Shown piece by piece: positions 1 through 9,258 of a DNA stretch of 64,000 nucleotides. Numbering within the stretch: the stretch's first letter is position 1; each line of letters starts with the position of its first letter. Made by a program: the position numbers and the translations under genes. The notes under the pieces are model-generated. The model saw only the letters and a list, made by a program, of their open reading frames with translations. It was not told the DNA's origin and ran no database searches. Source of the stretch: Treponema sp. (GTDB lineage Bacteria > Spirochaetota > Spirochaetia > Treponematales > Treponemataceae); assembly GCA_017935745.1 (NCBI GenBank), contig JAGBGX010000008.1, forward strand, positions 36,415 to 100,414, in the 5' to 3' direction.

Positions 1-1248
1 TGCGCCGACAACTTTCAGCGTTGCCTGAGTAACCGGCTCCTCAAAGTTTCCGCCGGCAGGAGAAACAGTTCCGCCGATTGTGACAGAGCCGACCGATCCG
101 TCACGCAGCCGCACAATTCCCGCACGCTCATAGAAAGAGGCGATTGTAGACTCAAGGTATGCAGGGAACGCTTCTTCTCCAGGAATCTCTTCCAGACGGC
201 CGGACATTTCACGCATAGCCTGCGCCCAGCGGGACGTAGAGTCTGCCAGCAGCAGGACGTTCAGACCCATCTGGCGGTAATATTCGGCAAGCGTAACGCC
301 TGTATAACAGGAAGCCTCACGGGATGCGACCGGCATGGAAGATGTGTTGCAGATGATGATTGTGCGTTCCATCAGCGAGCGCCCGGTGCGCGGATCCTTC
401 AGCTCAGGAAATTCTGTAAGTGTTTCAACAACTTCACCTGCACGCTCACCGCAGGCTGCAATTATTACAATGTCAACATCCGCATTGCGGCTTGTCGTAT
501 GCTGCAAGACTGTCTTTCCGGCGCCGAACGGACCTGGAATGCAGTATGTTCCTCCCTTTGCAACAGGGAAAAAAGTGTCAATAAGGCGGACTTTTGTAAC
601 CATCGGCTCGTCAGGACTCAGCCGGTCCGCATAGCACTGTACGGCACGCTTTACCGGCCACTTGAAGCTCATGGAAATGTTCACAGACTTTCCCTTTTCG
701 TCAGCGAGTGTCGCAATGGTGTCGTGGATTGCATATTCGCCCGGCTTTGCAATTTTTTTCACTGTGTATGTTCCTAAAAAGCCGAACGGAACAAGAATCT
801 TGTGGGTAAACGGCCCTTCGGGAACTGTTCCGACGCTGTCTCCGGCAAAAACGGTGTCGCCTTCCTTTGCGGACGGAGTGAATTCCCACTTTTTATTCTC
901 GTCAAGCGCCGGCAGATATACTCCGCGCTCAAGGAAGTATCCTGAATGCTCGGCAAGCAGCGGAAGCGGATTCTGAAGTCCGTCATACACCTGTCCCAAG
1001 AGTCCCGGCCCGACTTCAACGCTCAGCAAATCACCCGTGAAATCAACGGAGCAGCCTGCTGAAATTCCGTTTGTCATTTCATACACCTGCATCTGAGCCG
1101 TGTTTCCGCGGATACGGATTACCTCGCCCTTCAAGCTTTTCCCGTCAACCTTGACGTAGCCAACTTCGTTGAGAGATACTTTTCCTTCAAATTCAACAGA
1201 AACCATATTTCCGTTGACAGCAGCAACCTTGCCTTTTGTATCCGTCAT
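1..1248 (-). CDS. atpA: V-type ATP synthase subunit A (catalytic), N-terminal part
   Basis: Catalytic A subunit of the V/A-type rotary ATPase; it binds and turns over ATP in the V1 head. The frame opens at ATG 1248 and stays open to the window edge, so the C-terminus is missing. Visible landmarks are the N-terminal beta-barrel, the A-subunit-specific non-homologous region, the P-loop GPFGAGKTVLQ, and the later SSMPVASREASCYTG and LADSTSRWAQAMRE stretches typical of A subunits. The start overlaps the end of the DUF2764 gene by 4 bases, so the two are translationally coupled in an atpE-DUF2764-atpA operon reading leftwards. In spirochetes this enzyme couples ATP to an H+ or Na+ gradient; the ion cannot be told from this subunit. 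Confidence 0.97.
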   Translation of the reverse strand, partial: MTDTKGKVAAVNGNMVSVEFEGKVSLNEVGYVKVDGKSLKGEVIRIRGNTAQMQVYEMTNGISAGCSVDFTGDLLSVEVGPGLLGQVYDGLQNPLPLLAEHSGYFLERGVYLPALDENKKWEFTPSAKEGDTVFAGDSVGTVPEGPFTHKILVPFGFLGTYTVKKIAKPGEYAIHDTIATLADEKGKSVNISMSFKWPVKRAVQCYADRLSPDEPMVTKVRLIDTFFPVAKGGTYCIPGPFGAGKTVLQHTTSRNADVDIVIIAACGERAGEVVETLTEFPELKDPRTGRSLMERTIIICNTSSMPVASREASCYTGVTLAEYYRQMGLNVLLLADSTSRWAQAMREMSGRLEEIPGEEAFPAYLESTIASFYERAGIVRLRDGSVGSVTIGGTVSPAGGNFEEPVTQATLKVVGA

Positions 1249-1793
1249 TTCTTTTCTCCAAGAATTTCATCATAAATTTTGCGATAAGAAGCCAAACCTT
1301 CATCCTTATTGAATTTTTTCATGCGTTCCGCAAGAAGCAGCTTCAGGCCGTAGCAGTAGACAGCATCCGCAGAAAAACCGTCCGCCGGTGCAATCCTGTC
1401 AAGCACGCCCACGCGGTACTGGTTCAGATACTGCTCCGCGCTCAAGGGACTGTCCATTCCTGCCGCAGTACGGGCCGCCTGAACAGCCTCTCCGTCATTC
1501 GGCAAAGGCAAATCCTTGGCATCCTTTTTCATCTTGAGCGCACGCAGCTGTGCAAGAGCAAGCCGAAGCGCGCGCTCTTTTTCATACCACGCGTCAAGGA
1601 AAGCTGACCCTGTAGGAACAGCTTCCAGCGGCGGCTCAAGGGAAAGATTTTCAGCAAGGCGCGCGCTCTTTTCAGACATAAAGCGGACGCACAAATCCTT
1701 GAAATAAAGCGCTGTTATAGGAAGCCTCTGAGAACTGTCATCATTGAGCGAAAAAGCAGGAAGCTGAGCAACTAAATAATAGAGATGTTCCAC
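1245..1793 (-). CDS. DUF2764 family protein of the V-ATPase operon
   Basis: 182-residue soluble protein, GTG start, beginning MEHLYYLVAQLPAF. It sits between the E and A subunit genes, the place where spirochetes and some Bacteroidetes carry a DUF2764 protein. The segment ITALYFKDLC and charged helical repeats fit that family, which is thought to stand in for the C/d-type (Vma6-like) subunit; that role is inference. The start overlaps the atpE stop by one base and the end overlaps atpA by four, so stoichiometric expression with the ATPase is likely. Confidence 0.85.
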   Translation of the reverse strand: MEHLYYLVAQLPAFSLNDDSSQRLPITALYFKDLCVRFMSEKSARLAENLSLEPPLEAVPTGSAFLDAWYEKERALRLALAQLRALKMKKDAKDLPLPNDGEAVQAARTAAGMDSPLSAEQYLNQYRVGVLDRIAPADGFSADAVYCYGLKLLLAERMKKFNKDEGLASYRKIYDEILGEKK

Positions 1794-2545
1794 TATTTTG
1801 TTTCCTTTGCTTTCCTTACGCGCGTTTTCAAAGCCGCTGCCTTTGCAGCCGGTTTCGCCGTCTTTTTTTCCTTTTCATCAGCCGACTTCTCTACAGACGC
1901 AGCAGCATTCACCTCAGAATCCTGTCCTGCTGTTTCTGCGGCGGCTTTTTTCATAAGCTCAGTTATCCGCGGATTCAAGTATGAACCGAACAGAACTGCA
2001 ACTTCCTCTGCGCTGAAATCATAGAAAGCGGCGCCGTTTTTTGTGCCGATTCTGAACCCGGCAGAAAGGGAAGCATCGCTCTTTATTTCAATGCCTTTTG
2101 AAATTTTCGACTTTAACGCTGTCTTTAAGCCGGATTCGAGTGCCTTGACATCTTTCGGCGGCAAAAGAACTGTCAGGTCGGACGAGTCAGAGCTGGAAGC
2201 CCATGCCTTCACCGTCTCAGGAATCAGCTTTTTCAGAAGATCCTTGTCCATTGCCTTTTCAGTTTCCGAGCTGATAATTGCAGAAAGCTCCCTGACAATT
2301 CCATCCCTGAAGGAAATGATAAGATTCCGGCCGGCCTGGGCAACCGCGTCTTCGCTGGCTTTTTCCATGCGCTCTGTTTCGGCCTTTGCTGCCTTTACAA
2401 TGCTGTCGGCCTGCGCCTGGGCATCACTGACAATGGCGGCAGCCTTTTTTTCCGCTTCAGCAACAATTTTCCGGGCAGCAGACTCTGCGCTTGCAACACC
2501 GTCCCTTTTGATCTTTTCGATCAGTTCCTGTAATTGAATATCCAT
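1793..2545 (-). CDS. atpE: V-type ATP synthase subunit E (peripheral stalk)
   Basis: 250 residues. The N-terminal half is a long Ala/Glu/Lys-rich helix (residues about 5-85, EAEKKAAAIVSDAQAQADSI) typical of the peripheral stalk. A globular C-terminal domain follows, ending with the conserved SAGFRIGTKNGAAFYDFSAEEV region and then a Lys/Ala-rich extension (about residues 205-250) that is unusual for the family. The ATG is preceded by GAGAGG at good spacing. It is the first gene of the visible ATPase operon. The 39-base gap to galM holds only a weak TATACA box. Confidence 0.93.
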   Translation of the reverse strand: MDIQLQELIEKIKRDGVASAESAARKIVAEAEKKAAAIVSDAQAQADSIVKAAKAETERMEKASEDAVAQAGRNLIISFRDGIVRELSAIISSETEKAMDKDLLKKLIPETVKAWASSSDSSDLTVLLPPKDVKALESGLKTALKSKISKGIEIKSDASLSAGFRIGTKNGAAFYDFSAEEVAVLFGSYLNPRITELMKKAAAETAGQDSEVNAAASVEKSADEKEKKTAKPAAKAAALKTRVRKAKETK

Positions 2546-2584
2546 TGCAACCTCTCTATGAATGTATATCTGTTTTTAAAATCA

Positions 2585-3628
2585 TCAGAAGCCGAATTTA
2601 TAGACCGTAATCTCATGGTACGGCTTTTCTGGAGTTACGATGCAGCTCGGAAATTCCTTATGGTTAGGAGCATCCGGATACGCCTCTGTCTCCATGCAGA
2701 CAGCGTCACGCGCATGGTGAATGTATCCGTTCTTTCCGATGATTCCGTCCAGAAAATTCGCAGTATAAATCTGGCAGGCTGGAAGCGTTGTGGAAACTGT
2801 CATTGTCCGGCCGCTTGCAGGATCGCGCAGAACGGCGAATTTCACGAGGCTTCCGTCGTGCGCGTCAATGCAGTACGCGTGGTCGTATCCGCCTCCTGTC
2901 TTCTTTATGTCCCGGCCGAAAAGCTTCGGCGTGCGGAAGTCAAAGGCAGGCTTTTCATCAACTGAAGAAAGCCTTCCGGTGGGAATAAGGCTTTTGTTCA
3001 CTTCGACAAATTTGGAGCAGTCAAGCTGAAGCTCCTGGTCATCGATGGAGCCTCCGTCATATCCTTTCAGGTTGAAATAGGCATGGTTTGTGAGATTGAC
3101 CGGAGTGGGCTTGTCAGCGCGGGCAAAATACTCAAGCGTCAGCTCGTTCGATTCATTCAGCGTATAGATGACATTCAGGGCGACATTGCCCGGCATGCCC
3201 TGCTCACCGTCATGGCTGACACGCGAAAATTCAATTCCAAGCCCTTTGTCAGTGCTTATTTCCTCAGCTGTCCAAAGCTTTTTTTCGTAGCGGTCAAATC
3301 CGCCGTGAAGGCAGTTCTTGCCGTCATTCTTGTCGAGCGGATAGGAAACGCCGTTCAGGTTGAAGGATGCGCCGCCGATTCTGTTTGCAAAGCGTCCGAC
3401 AATAGTGCCGAAGCAGCTGCCGCTTGCCGCATATCCTTCAAGCGTTGTGCAGCCCAAAAGCACATCAGTTTTCCTGCCGCCGTCAGAGGGCAGCAAAATG
3501 CTTGTGATAGTACAGCCGTAGTCTGTAGCTGAAAAACTCATGGAACCGTTTGAAACAGTGTACAGATGCGCTTCTTCGCCGCTGTACAGCGTTCCGAACG
3601 AAGCTTTGGAAAATTCTAAAACACTCAT
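2585..3628 (-). CDS. galM: Aldose 1-epimerase (galactose mutarotase)
   Basis: 347 residues; interconverts alpha and beta anomers of glucose or galactose in the cytoplasm. Family marks include the NRIGGASFNLNG and LHGG blocks, the histidine pair region NLTNHAYFNLKG (catalytic His near residue 175), and a C-terminal ETEAYPDAPNH block with the catalytic Glu. I chose ATG 3628 (MSVLEFSKASFG) over the upstream TTG because homologs begin there. A near-consensus promoter ends only 7 bases before this ATG, so the mRNA looks leaderless. It stands apart from the ATPase genes downstream. Confidence 0.95.
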   Translation of the reverse strand: MSVLEFSKASFGTLYSGEEAHLYTVSNGSMSFSATDYGCTITSILLPSDGGRKTDVLLGCTTLEGYAASGSCFGTIVGRFANRIGGASFNLNGVSYPLDKNDGKNCLHGGFDRYEKKLWTAEEISTDKGLGIEFSRVSHDGEQGMPGNVALNVIYTLNESNELTLEYFARADKPTPVNLTNHAYFNLKGYDGGSIDDQELQLDCSKFVEVNKSLIPTGRLSSVDEKPAFDFRTPKLFGRDIKKTGGGYDHAYCIDAHDGSLVKFAVLRDPASGRTMTVSTTLPACQIYTANFLDGIIGKNGYIHHARDAVCMETEAYPDAPNHKEFPSCIVTPEKPYHEITVYKFGF

Positions 3629-3635
3629 AAGGAAA

Positions 3636-3664
3636 ATTGTACCTTGATTTATTTCAAATTTCAA
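3636..3664 (-). promoter_or_regulatory. Sigma-70 promoter of galM giving a leaderless transcript
   Basis: Reading the minus strand, TTGAAA is followed by exactly 17 bases and TACAAT. The -10 box ends 7 bases before the galM ATG, so transcription should begin at or one base before the start codon, leaving no room for a Shine-Dalgarno site. Box match and spacing are seen directly; the start point is inferred. Confidence 0.75.
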
Positions 3665-3744
3665 GGAGAAATTACTTGATTTTGCGAAATATTAAAAAAT
3701 ATCGCGGGAAAACAAAACGGTCTCTGTCCGGCAAAGATTTCCTG

Positions 3745-4332
3745 TCAGATAACCTCGAGGACAAACCTGACTTCCTGGACGCTCCGTCCGGTCCGCCTGG
3801 CAATTTCATCAGCGGGCAGCCCGTGCGAATACAGCTCCCGGACCTGTGACTTGAAGTCCTTTTTCGGCACAACCGGATTTTCAGCGACAAAAAGCTCCGG
3901 CTCCACAACAGGGATTTCATGGACTGCAGCCAGTTCCTCCGGCTCCTGCACGGAAAGCCCAAGCTCAGTCCTGGCCTTTTCAGTAAAAAACAGGTCGCCC
4001 TGCACCATCTCCTTTTTCGCCGGAGACGAAGCCATTTTCTGCTGGAATTTCCGCGAGCGCTCAGCAAGGGAAAGCTCCTTCTTCAGCGTTCCCAGACGCC
4101 GCTCGGCTTCCGCTGTAACTGACTTGAGCTGCCTGATTCTGTCGTCAATAAGCTCAATGTTCCGTGAAGTATTGAAGTTGATGTCCTTTATGATTTTGTT
4201 CACGTCTTCCCGCGTGTCACTGATAATCTTGTCCGTAGAAAAAAACGTCCTGAACCTGCGCAAAAAGACAATCCACATGAGAATGTTGAAGATAATCAGC
4301 AGAAACGCTGCCGTTGCTACAATAATGCCCAT
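3745..4332 (-). CDS. Conserved membrane-anchored protein at the end of the motility operon
   Basis: 195 residues, not a family I can name. One N-terminal membrane helix (residues about 2-26) is followed by a short basic stretch, a coiled coil (about 30-100, TREDVNKIIKDIN to LKKELSLAERSR), a Pro/Glu-rich linker, and a C-terminal helix-turn-helix-like segment (about 160-195, SHGLPADEIARRTGRSVQEV). That C-terminal block resembles DUF6115-type proteins encoded beside fliA and fapA in other motility clusters. The spacing to the next gene upstream is 3 bases, so it is co-transcribed with fapA and fliA. A membrane-anchored partner of flagellar assembly or regulation is inference. Confidence 0.75.
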   Translation of the reverse strand: MGIIVATAAFLLIIFNILMWIVFLRRFRTFFSTDKIISDTREDVNKIIKDINFNTSRNIELIDDRIRQLKSVTAEAERRLGTLKKELSLAERSRKFQQKMASSPAKKEMVQGDLFFTEKARTELGLSVQEPEELAAVHEIPVVEPELFVAENPVVPKKDFKSQVRELYSHGLPADEIARRTGRSVQEVRFVLEVI

Positions 4333-4335
4333 CTG

Positions 4336-4683
4336 TCAGCCTGTAACATCAACATGGCGGCCAAGCTTGGGATCCCTGATTTCATACGGAGCCGGCTTTT
4401 CTTCATCGTGAGCTTCCCTGCGGGACGGATCCTGTTTTTCTTCATCCTGCATCAGTGCCTGCCCGAAGCCGCCTCCCTGGTTCACATCAGCCTTGATTTT
4501 CGCAGGCTCTCCGCTCTGAGCTGTCTCATTGACAGACTGTGCTTTCTGAGCCTGAAGCTGCGCTGCTTTTTCCAGGTGCTGACGGTTTGCCAGATGCGCG
4601 TTCTGCACCTGGGAGGCGTTCATCTGCCCCATCTTGTCCATCTGGGAATAGACGGTGGAAAGGTCAATTGGCTGTATACCCAC
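4336..4683 (-). CDS. Small motility-operon protein of unknown function
   Basis: 115 residues with a GTG start at 4683 (VGIQPIDLSTVYSQMDKMGQ), chosen because GGAGGG sits 6 bases upstream; the longer reading from 4725 would overlap fapA further and lacks a site. It is Gln/Ala-rich and probably a soluble helix in the middle, with a charged C-terminus (DEEKQDPSRREAHDEEKPAP). It overlaps the 3' end of fapA by 20 bases, so it is translationally coupled. Spirochete motility operons carry a similar small gene here; no function can be assigned. Confidence 0.7.
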   Translation of the reverse strand: MGIQPIDLSTVYSQMDKMGQMNASQVQNAHLANRQHLEKAAQLQAQKAQSVNETAQSGEPAKIKADVNQGGGFGQALMQDEEKQDPSRREAHDEEKPAPYEIRDPKLGRHVDVTG

Positions 4684-6640
4684 TCGGCCCTCCAATCTCG
4701 TCAGCCGCAGCCTGAGACGGATCATACTTTCCGCGCTTTACAAAGCCGTTGTCATAGTAGAATGTCACTGCCTTCGCTTCATTTCGCACTTCATCGACTT
4801 CATCGCGGACAAGAATCTTTGCGCCCGGATACACGGTTCCGCTGACATTGACGCACCCGACAGCCTTAAGGTCGCGCAGATAGGCGTTGATTTCATTTAT
4901 TTCAGCAGTCATCTTGTCGCTGGACTCTATGAGATCCACACGCTGGTTCCGCAGGCTCTCAAGGTTTTCCTCTTTTTCCTTGGGCAGCGAGCGGCGCACT
5001 TTCTTCTGGTTTTCCAAGGTGGAAATATTCAGGTCGATTTCCTCAAGCTCTTTTACGATGTTCGACTGAAGCTCCTGAAGCTCCTGAAGGCGCTTCTTTG
5101 CCTTGGGATCAAAGCCGACTTCAAGGATTGTTTCAATTCCGCCGCCGGAGGAGCCGACTGTCTTTGCAGTGATTTCTTCCGTGGCAAAAAGATGGCCGCC
5201 GATAATAGACGCGCGCTTTCCCTTGAGCAGGATTTTTTTCATGGCAGTAACATTGCTGTTCATGATATTGTCATTTACGACAATGTACTCCTCCGCAGTG
5301 ACATTGACATTCTGAAGGAACCTCGCCCACACGGACTTGCTTGAAATGATTTCTCCCTCATCGCGTCCCATAACTCCCTGGGAAATAACAATGTCGCCGC
5401 CGGCTTCAATGCGGCAGTTCCCGACAGAGCCGTAAATCTCGACATTTCCGTCAGCCTTGATGCTGAATCCGTCCTCGACATTTCCGCGGCAGACAACAGT
5501 TCCCATGTACGTAATATTTCCGGACTTGATGTTTACGCCGGGAACCTCGTACACTTCCTCAACGGTAATCTTGTCACCCACGAGCATGACGTTTCCGTTC
5601 TTTTCAGCGACAATAGTCCGCCCGTCAGAGTCAAGGCGCACGTTCTGTCCGAGCGGAATCGGAATGTCCTTTCCGTTCTTTGCCTCAAGATAGCGGCCCA
5701 TAATCGTTTTTCCGCCCTTTCCGCGCTGAGGAAGCATTTTCACCGCAAGCGGCTGCCCGGCGACAACGTTCTGGATAAGGTTCAGCTCCTTAAAGTCAAC
5801 CTGTCCGTTTGCAGTTTCCTTGAGCTTGAGCTTTGTTTTGTCAGTCTCAAACTTGTACTCGATATAAGCGTCTGTTCCGTGAACCGGAAGAATGGCGGCG
5901 GCAACTTCATACGGAATATTGTATACAGGAGTGTCTACAAACGCACTGATCTTGTCCTCTTCGACTCCGGCTGTAACCCCCTGGGTAGTCAGGGCATTGA
6001 CAATCTTTTCAGCTGAAATGTCAGCGCCTCCTGTTGACGGAGGAGACACTGTTATAGTCGCCTGCATTTCATCCTTTGAAATATCAACAGCAAGAACTGC
6101 ATCTCCGGCAGCAACATGATTGTACGAGCCGACTTCAACATACTCGCCGTTTGTTCCTTCCGCCGCAAGCTTTCTGAGCAGCTCCTCATCAAGGGACATG
6201 TTGTCGGGGCGACGGGCTTCGTTTATCAGATCGTCTGCGGAGACAGGGGAGCCGCTTCCCACAGGCAGGACAACCTTTGCAAATACATGGACCCCAAAGC
6301 GGTGCACAAAGAACATTCCGTTTTCGTCTGTGGTAACGGATTCCTGCGCATTTTCAGCGTTTGCAAGAGACTCTGCGGCTTCCTTTGCCTTCTTCTGCCT
6401 GATAATGGACGGATTCTCATACACGCGGATTTTCCACGGCTTTTTCATCAGCCCGGCGATTCCCGCGTATCCTTTCTCTATGACTTCGTACTCAAGATTG
6501 GAAATCTTTGTATTGAGCTGAACTGACGCATCCTCAAGGCAGTCATCAACTGTGTCCGCGCAGACAACAACAGCATGAATGTCCTTGTCAACGGCGAGCT
6601 GCTTTTCCATGTCTACACGAAGTTTTTCAAGAGTTACCAT
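4664..6640 (-). CDS. fapA: FapA-like flagellar assembly protein (DUF342)
   Basis: 658 residues. The core (about 230-480) contains FapA-type polymer-like repeats rich in Gly and Val (GNVMLVGDKITVEEVYEVPG, GNITYMGTVVCRGNVEDGFSIKADGNVEIYGSVG), which predict a right-handed beta-helix. An N-terminal region (1-110) has a Jag/SpoIIIJ-like segment (EKGYAGIAGLMKKPWKIRVYE), and a coiled coil lies at about 530-600. DUF342 proteins are cytoplasmic and linked to flagellar assembly in several bacteria. It lies 8 bases after fliA in the same operon, consistent with a motility role; the exact activity is unknown. Confidence 0.88.
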   Translation of the reverse strand: MVTLEKLRVDMEKQLAVDKDIHAVVVCADTVDDCLEDASVQLNTKISNLEYEVIEKGYAGIAGLMKKPWKIRVYENPSIIRQKKAKEAAESLANAENAQESVTTDENGMFFVHRFGVHVFAKVVLPVGSGSPVSADDLINEARRPDNMSLDEELLRKLAAEGTNGEYVEVGSYNHVAAGDAVLAVDISKDEMQATITVSPPSTGGADISAEKIVNALTTQGVTAGVEEDKISAFVDTPVYNIPYEVAAAILPVHGTDAYIEYKFETDKTKLKLKETANGQVDFKELNLIQNVVAGQPLAVKMLPQRGKGGKTIMGRYLEAKNGKDIPIPLGQNVRLDSDGRTIVAEKNGNVMLVGDKITVEEVYEVPGVNIKSGNITYMGTVVCRGNVEDGFSIKADGNVEIYGSVGNCRIEAGGDIVISQGVMGRDEGEIISSKSVWARFLQNVNVTAEEYIVVNDNIMNSNVTAMKKILLKGKRASIIGGHLFATEEITAKTVGSSGGGIETILEVGFDPKAKKRLQELQELQSNIVKELEEIDLNISTLENQKKVRRSLPKEKEENLESLRNQRVDLIESSDKMTAEINEINAYLRDLKAVGCVNVSGTVYPGAKILVRDEVDEVRNEAKAVTFYYDNGFVKRGKYDPSQAAADEIGGPSGYTAN

Positions 6641-6648
6641 AAAACCCC

Positions 6649-7440
6649 TTAAAAGATGCCCTTCCGCACGCTCGTAAGCTTCATGCGAAGATGCTCGTTT
6701 GCCTTGGAATGAAGCTGGCTGATCCGGCTCTCGCTTACGCTCAGAACCTGCGCTATCTCCTTGAATGTCAAGTCCTCGTGGTAATACAGGACAATGACCA
6801 TCTTTTCATTCTTGGGAAGCTCGTTGATGGCCTGAATAATCACCCGCCGGATTTCTTCACGCTCAACAATCACATCTGGATTCAAACTGTTCGGAGCTTC
6901 TATGCTGTCTCCAATTGAAATATGCTCGCTGTCATCGCCCGAATAGTACCAGACATCGTTCAAAGAGAGAATGCTCGTTCCGCTGACTTTCATGACAGCA
7001 GACTGATACTCGGCTTCTGTCATGTTCAAGGCCTTTGCAATCTCAGCATCAGTGGCAGTCCTGCCGAGCCGGGCCTCAAGCTCAACAACGGCATCTTCTA
7101 TTTCACGGGAACGCTGGCGCACAGACCTTGGAACCCAGTCAAGCTCGCGAAGCTCGTCAAAGATTGCGCCCCGGATCCGCGTGGTGGCATACGTCTTGAA
7201 TTTCACGCCCTTGTCTATGTCAAATTTGTTTATCGCGTCAAGAAGCCCGAACTGCCCGAACCCTACAAGATCGTCAAATTCCACGCTTTCCGGCATTCCG
7301 GAGGAAACCCTGCCTGCAACCCATTTTACAAGCGGCATATACTGGCGGATAAGCCGGTTCCGTATTGTGACTGACTTTGTTTTCTTGTATTCATGCCAAA
7401 GCTCAGCTTCTTCATTTTCATCTAACATTTGAGTTGCCAT
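6649..7440 (-). CDS. fliA: RNA polymerase sigma factor for flagellar operons (sigma-28)
   Basis: 263 residues; directs RNA polymerase to late flagellar and chemotaxis promoters. Region 2 is seen as NRLIRQYMPLVKWVAGRV and VEFDDLVGFGQFGLLDAI, region 3 as RSREIEDAVVELEARLGR, and region 4 as NEKMVIVLYYHEDLTFKEIAQVLSVSES. I placed the start at ATG 7440 (MATQML) with AAAAGG upstream; a GTG at 7452 is possible. Three TTCCGATAA motifs in this window resemble sigma-28 -10 boxes and are natural candidate targets. Its place at the end of the large operon matches other treponemes. Confidence 0.96.
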   Translation of the reverse strand: MATQMLDENEEAELWHEYKKTKSVTIRNRLIRQYMPLVKWVAGRVSSGMPESVEFDDLVGFGQFGLLDAINKFDIDKGVKFKTYATTRIRGAIFDELRELDWVPRSVRQRSREIEDAVVELEARLGRTATDAEIAKALNMTEAEYQSAVMKVSGTSILSLNDVWYYSGDDSEHISIGDSIEAPNSLNPDVIVEREEIRRVIIQAINELPKNEKMVIVLYYHEDLTFKEIAQVLSVSESRISQLHSKANEHLRMKLTSVRKGIF

Positions 7441-7467
7441 GTATTCCCACACCTTTTACTATCCCGT

Positions 7468-8280
7468 TTACATTTCATCCTTTTTCAGCAGAGTCCTGAT
7501 TGCGCTTGCAATTGTCTTTGTGTCATGGCCAAGGGAGTCCGGGCTGCCAGACGGCGGCGAAGATTCCGGCGGCACATCCTCCGCCTGAGCAAAGTCAGAA
7601 CTGCTGATAATGCTTCCGCTGCTTTCAGACTCAGCATTTTCAGAAAGAGCGCCTATGTCAGGCAGGCTGTCTATTTCCTGAACCTGGGCGATATGCTCCG
7701 CCTGAGCCTGAGCTTTTTTGTCAGCAGCCTCGCTCTTTGCAGGAAGCCCTTCTTTTTTCACCGAATCCGCAGCCGGGGCAGGAGGCTCAGGCTGAACGGA
7801 TACAGGCTCCTCGTTTTTTGTTTCTGCCGGAGCTGGCGCGGCGGCTGTCTCCGCCTCTTTTTCAGGCGCGGACACAGGTTCCTGCACTGCGGAGCTTTGA
7901 GGAATCTCTGCGGACAGCGCAGAGTTTTTTTCCGCGGGAGTCAGCGCATATGCCCTGTTCGCGTTCGCGCTTATATCAAAGGCAGGAGCCTGCTCCTCTT
8001 CAGTCAAATCCTCATCATCAATCGTAATGTTTACAACGGAGCCGGTCCGGGCGGCAGGCTTTTTCTCAGCCTCGTCTCCCGCCTCAAGGGATTTCCCGCC
8101 CTGGTCCAGAAATTTTCCGCTTACAAAATCAACAGCGCAGCTCAATCCTGCAAAGACAGCGGCAAATATGATGCCCCGCACAAAGGACACGAGCGGCTTT
8201 CCTGTCGAAATAATGCTGATAAGAAAGGACAGCACAAATCCGGCTGCAGCAGACACTGATGCATTTTTTACACTGAACAA
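7468..8280 (-). CDS. Membrane protein of unknown function between flhG and fliA
   Basis: 270 residues. Two N-terminal hydrophobic segments (about 8-28 and 34-52) are followed by a long, low-complexity, Ala/Glu/Pro-rich tail (about 60-270) with no recognisable fold. The C-terminal stretch DSLGHDTKTIASAIRTLLKKDEM looks like a short conserved helix. Spirochete motility operons carry a comparable gene at this point, but I cannot name a family. It is co-oriented with fliA, 27 bases upstream of it. The tail is acidic and probably disordered in the cytoplasm. Confidence 0.7.
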   Translation of the reverse strand: MFSVKNASVSAAAGFVLSFLISIISTGKPLVSFVRGIIFAAVFAGLSCAVDFVSGKFLDQGGKSLEAGDEAEKKPAARTGSVVNITIDDEDLTEEEQAPAFDISANANRAYALTPAEKNSALSAEIPQSSAVQEPVSAPEKEAETAAAPAPAETKNEEPVSVQPEPPAPAADSVKKEGLPAKSEAADKKAQAQAEHIAQVQEIDSLPDIGALSENAESESSGSIISSSDFAQAEDVPPESSPPSGSPDSLGHDTKTIASAIRTLLKKDEM

Positions 8281-8337
8281 GCGCTTTCCTCCTTATTTAT
8301 CTGTATTCTAATAGATTAAGTCAAAAAGCGAGTATGG

Positions 8338-9219
8338 TCAAGGTTTATTTTTTTTGCTGCCGAGGAATTTCTTCAGGAAATTTGAAACTCCTGCATCCGA
8401 AGGAATTTCTGTCTTTTCGATGCGCCCGACAATATGCTTGAGGCAGACGGCAGGCTTTGAAGTGGGATTTATGATCATAAAAGGCTTCTGTCTGATTACT
8501 GAGGCCTGCACAACAGGATCATCGTACACAAACCCGATGTACTCAACCTTGTAGTTGAGGAACTGGGCCACAATGTTTATAATCAGATCTGAAATCCGCT
8601 TTCCTTCGTCCGATGAATGGACTCTGTTCACCAGAAGCTTCAGGTTTATCTGGCGGTGCAGCAGTTCTGTCGTAATAATCTTGATGATTCCGTAGGCGTC
8701 AGTGATTGCGGTCGGCTCAGGAGTTGTAATGACATACACTTCGTCCGCAGAAGCAAGAAACTGCAGCACATTGTTTGAGATTCCTGCCCCCGTGTCTATG
8801 ATTATGATGTCGGCATTTGAAAGAGAAGCGAATTCCTTTGCAAAATAGTCAAGCTCATCGTTTGAAAGGTTTGCAATCTTTGAAAAGCCGTTCGCGCCGG
8901 CAATGAATTTGAAGCCGAATTCCGTATCCAGAATGATTTCGCTCATGGTCTTCTTTCTGTTGATGACGTGCATAAGGTTATACTGGGGAACGACATTCAG
9001 CAGCACATTGACATTCGCCATGCCGAGGTCACCGTCTATAAGTATGACTTTTTTTCCAAGCTGTGCATAGGCAAACGCCATATTGACGGCAATGTTCGTC
9101 TTGCCGACACCGCCCTTGCCGCTCGTAATCGCAATTATTCTTGTCTTATGAGAAGCCGGAGTCCTGCCCAGCCTGTCTTCATTCATGAGGGCGCGCAATT
9201 CCTTTGCCTGTTCTTCCAT
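8338..9219 (-). CDS. flhG: FlhG/YlxH MinD-like ATPase controlling flagellar number
   Basis: 293-residue ParA/MinD-type ATPase. The deviant Walker A GKGGVGKT is at residues 34-41, the switch I region at [18 protein letters not shown], and Walker B at [13 protein letters not shown]. FlhG partners of FlhF carry an N-terminal segment (here [15 protein letters not shown]) that stimulates FlhF GTPase. A basic C-terminus ([13 protein letters not shown]) could contact membrane. The gene follows flhF by 39 bases, as in other polar or subpolar flagellates. The role in setting flagellar number is known for the family, not shown here. Confidence 0.95.
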   Translation of the reverse strand: MEEQAKELRALMNEDRLGRTPASHKTRIIAITSGKGGVGKTNIAVNMAFAYAQLGKKVILIDGDLGMANVNVLLNVVPQYNLMHVINRKKTMSEIILDTEFGFKFIAGANGFSKIANLSNDELDYFAKEFASLSNADIIIIDTGAGISNNVLQFLASADEVYVITTPEPTAITDAYGIIKIITTELLHRQINLKLLVNRVHSSDEGKRISDLIINIVAQFLNYKVEYIGFVYDDPVVQASVIRQKPFMIINPTSKPAVCLKHIVGRIEKTEIPSDAGVSNFLKKFLGSKKNKP

Positions 9220-9258
9220 ACCTGTATATTCTCCTGTTGGCAGAATTCAAACGTTAGA

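Noticed and set aside
3681..3710. GCGAAATATT/AATATCGC hairpin after the motility operon
   Set aside because: The stem has a 2-base bulge and lacks a T run on the coding strand, so it is too weak to call as terminator.
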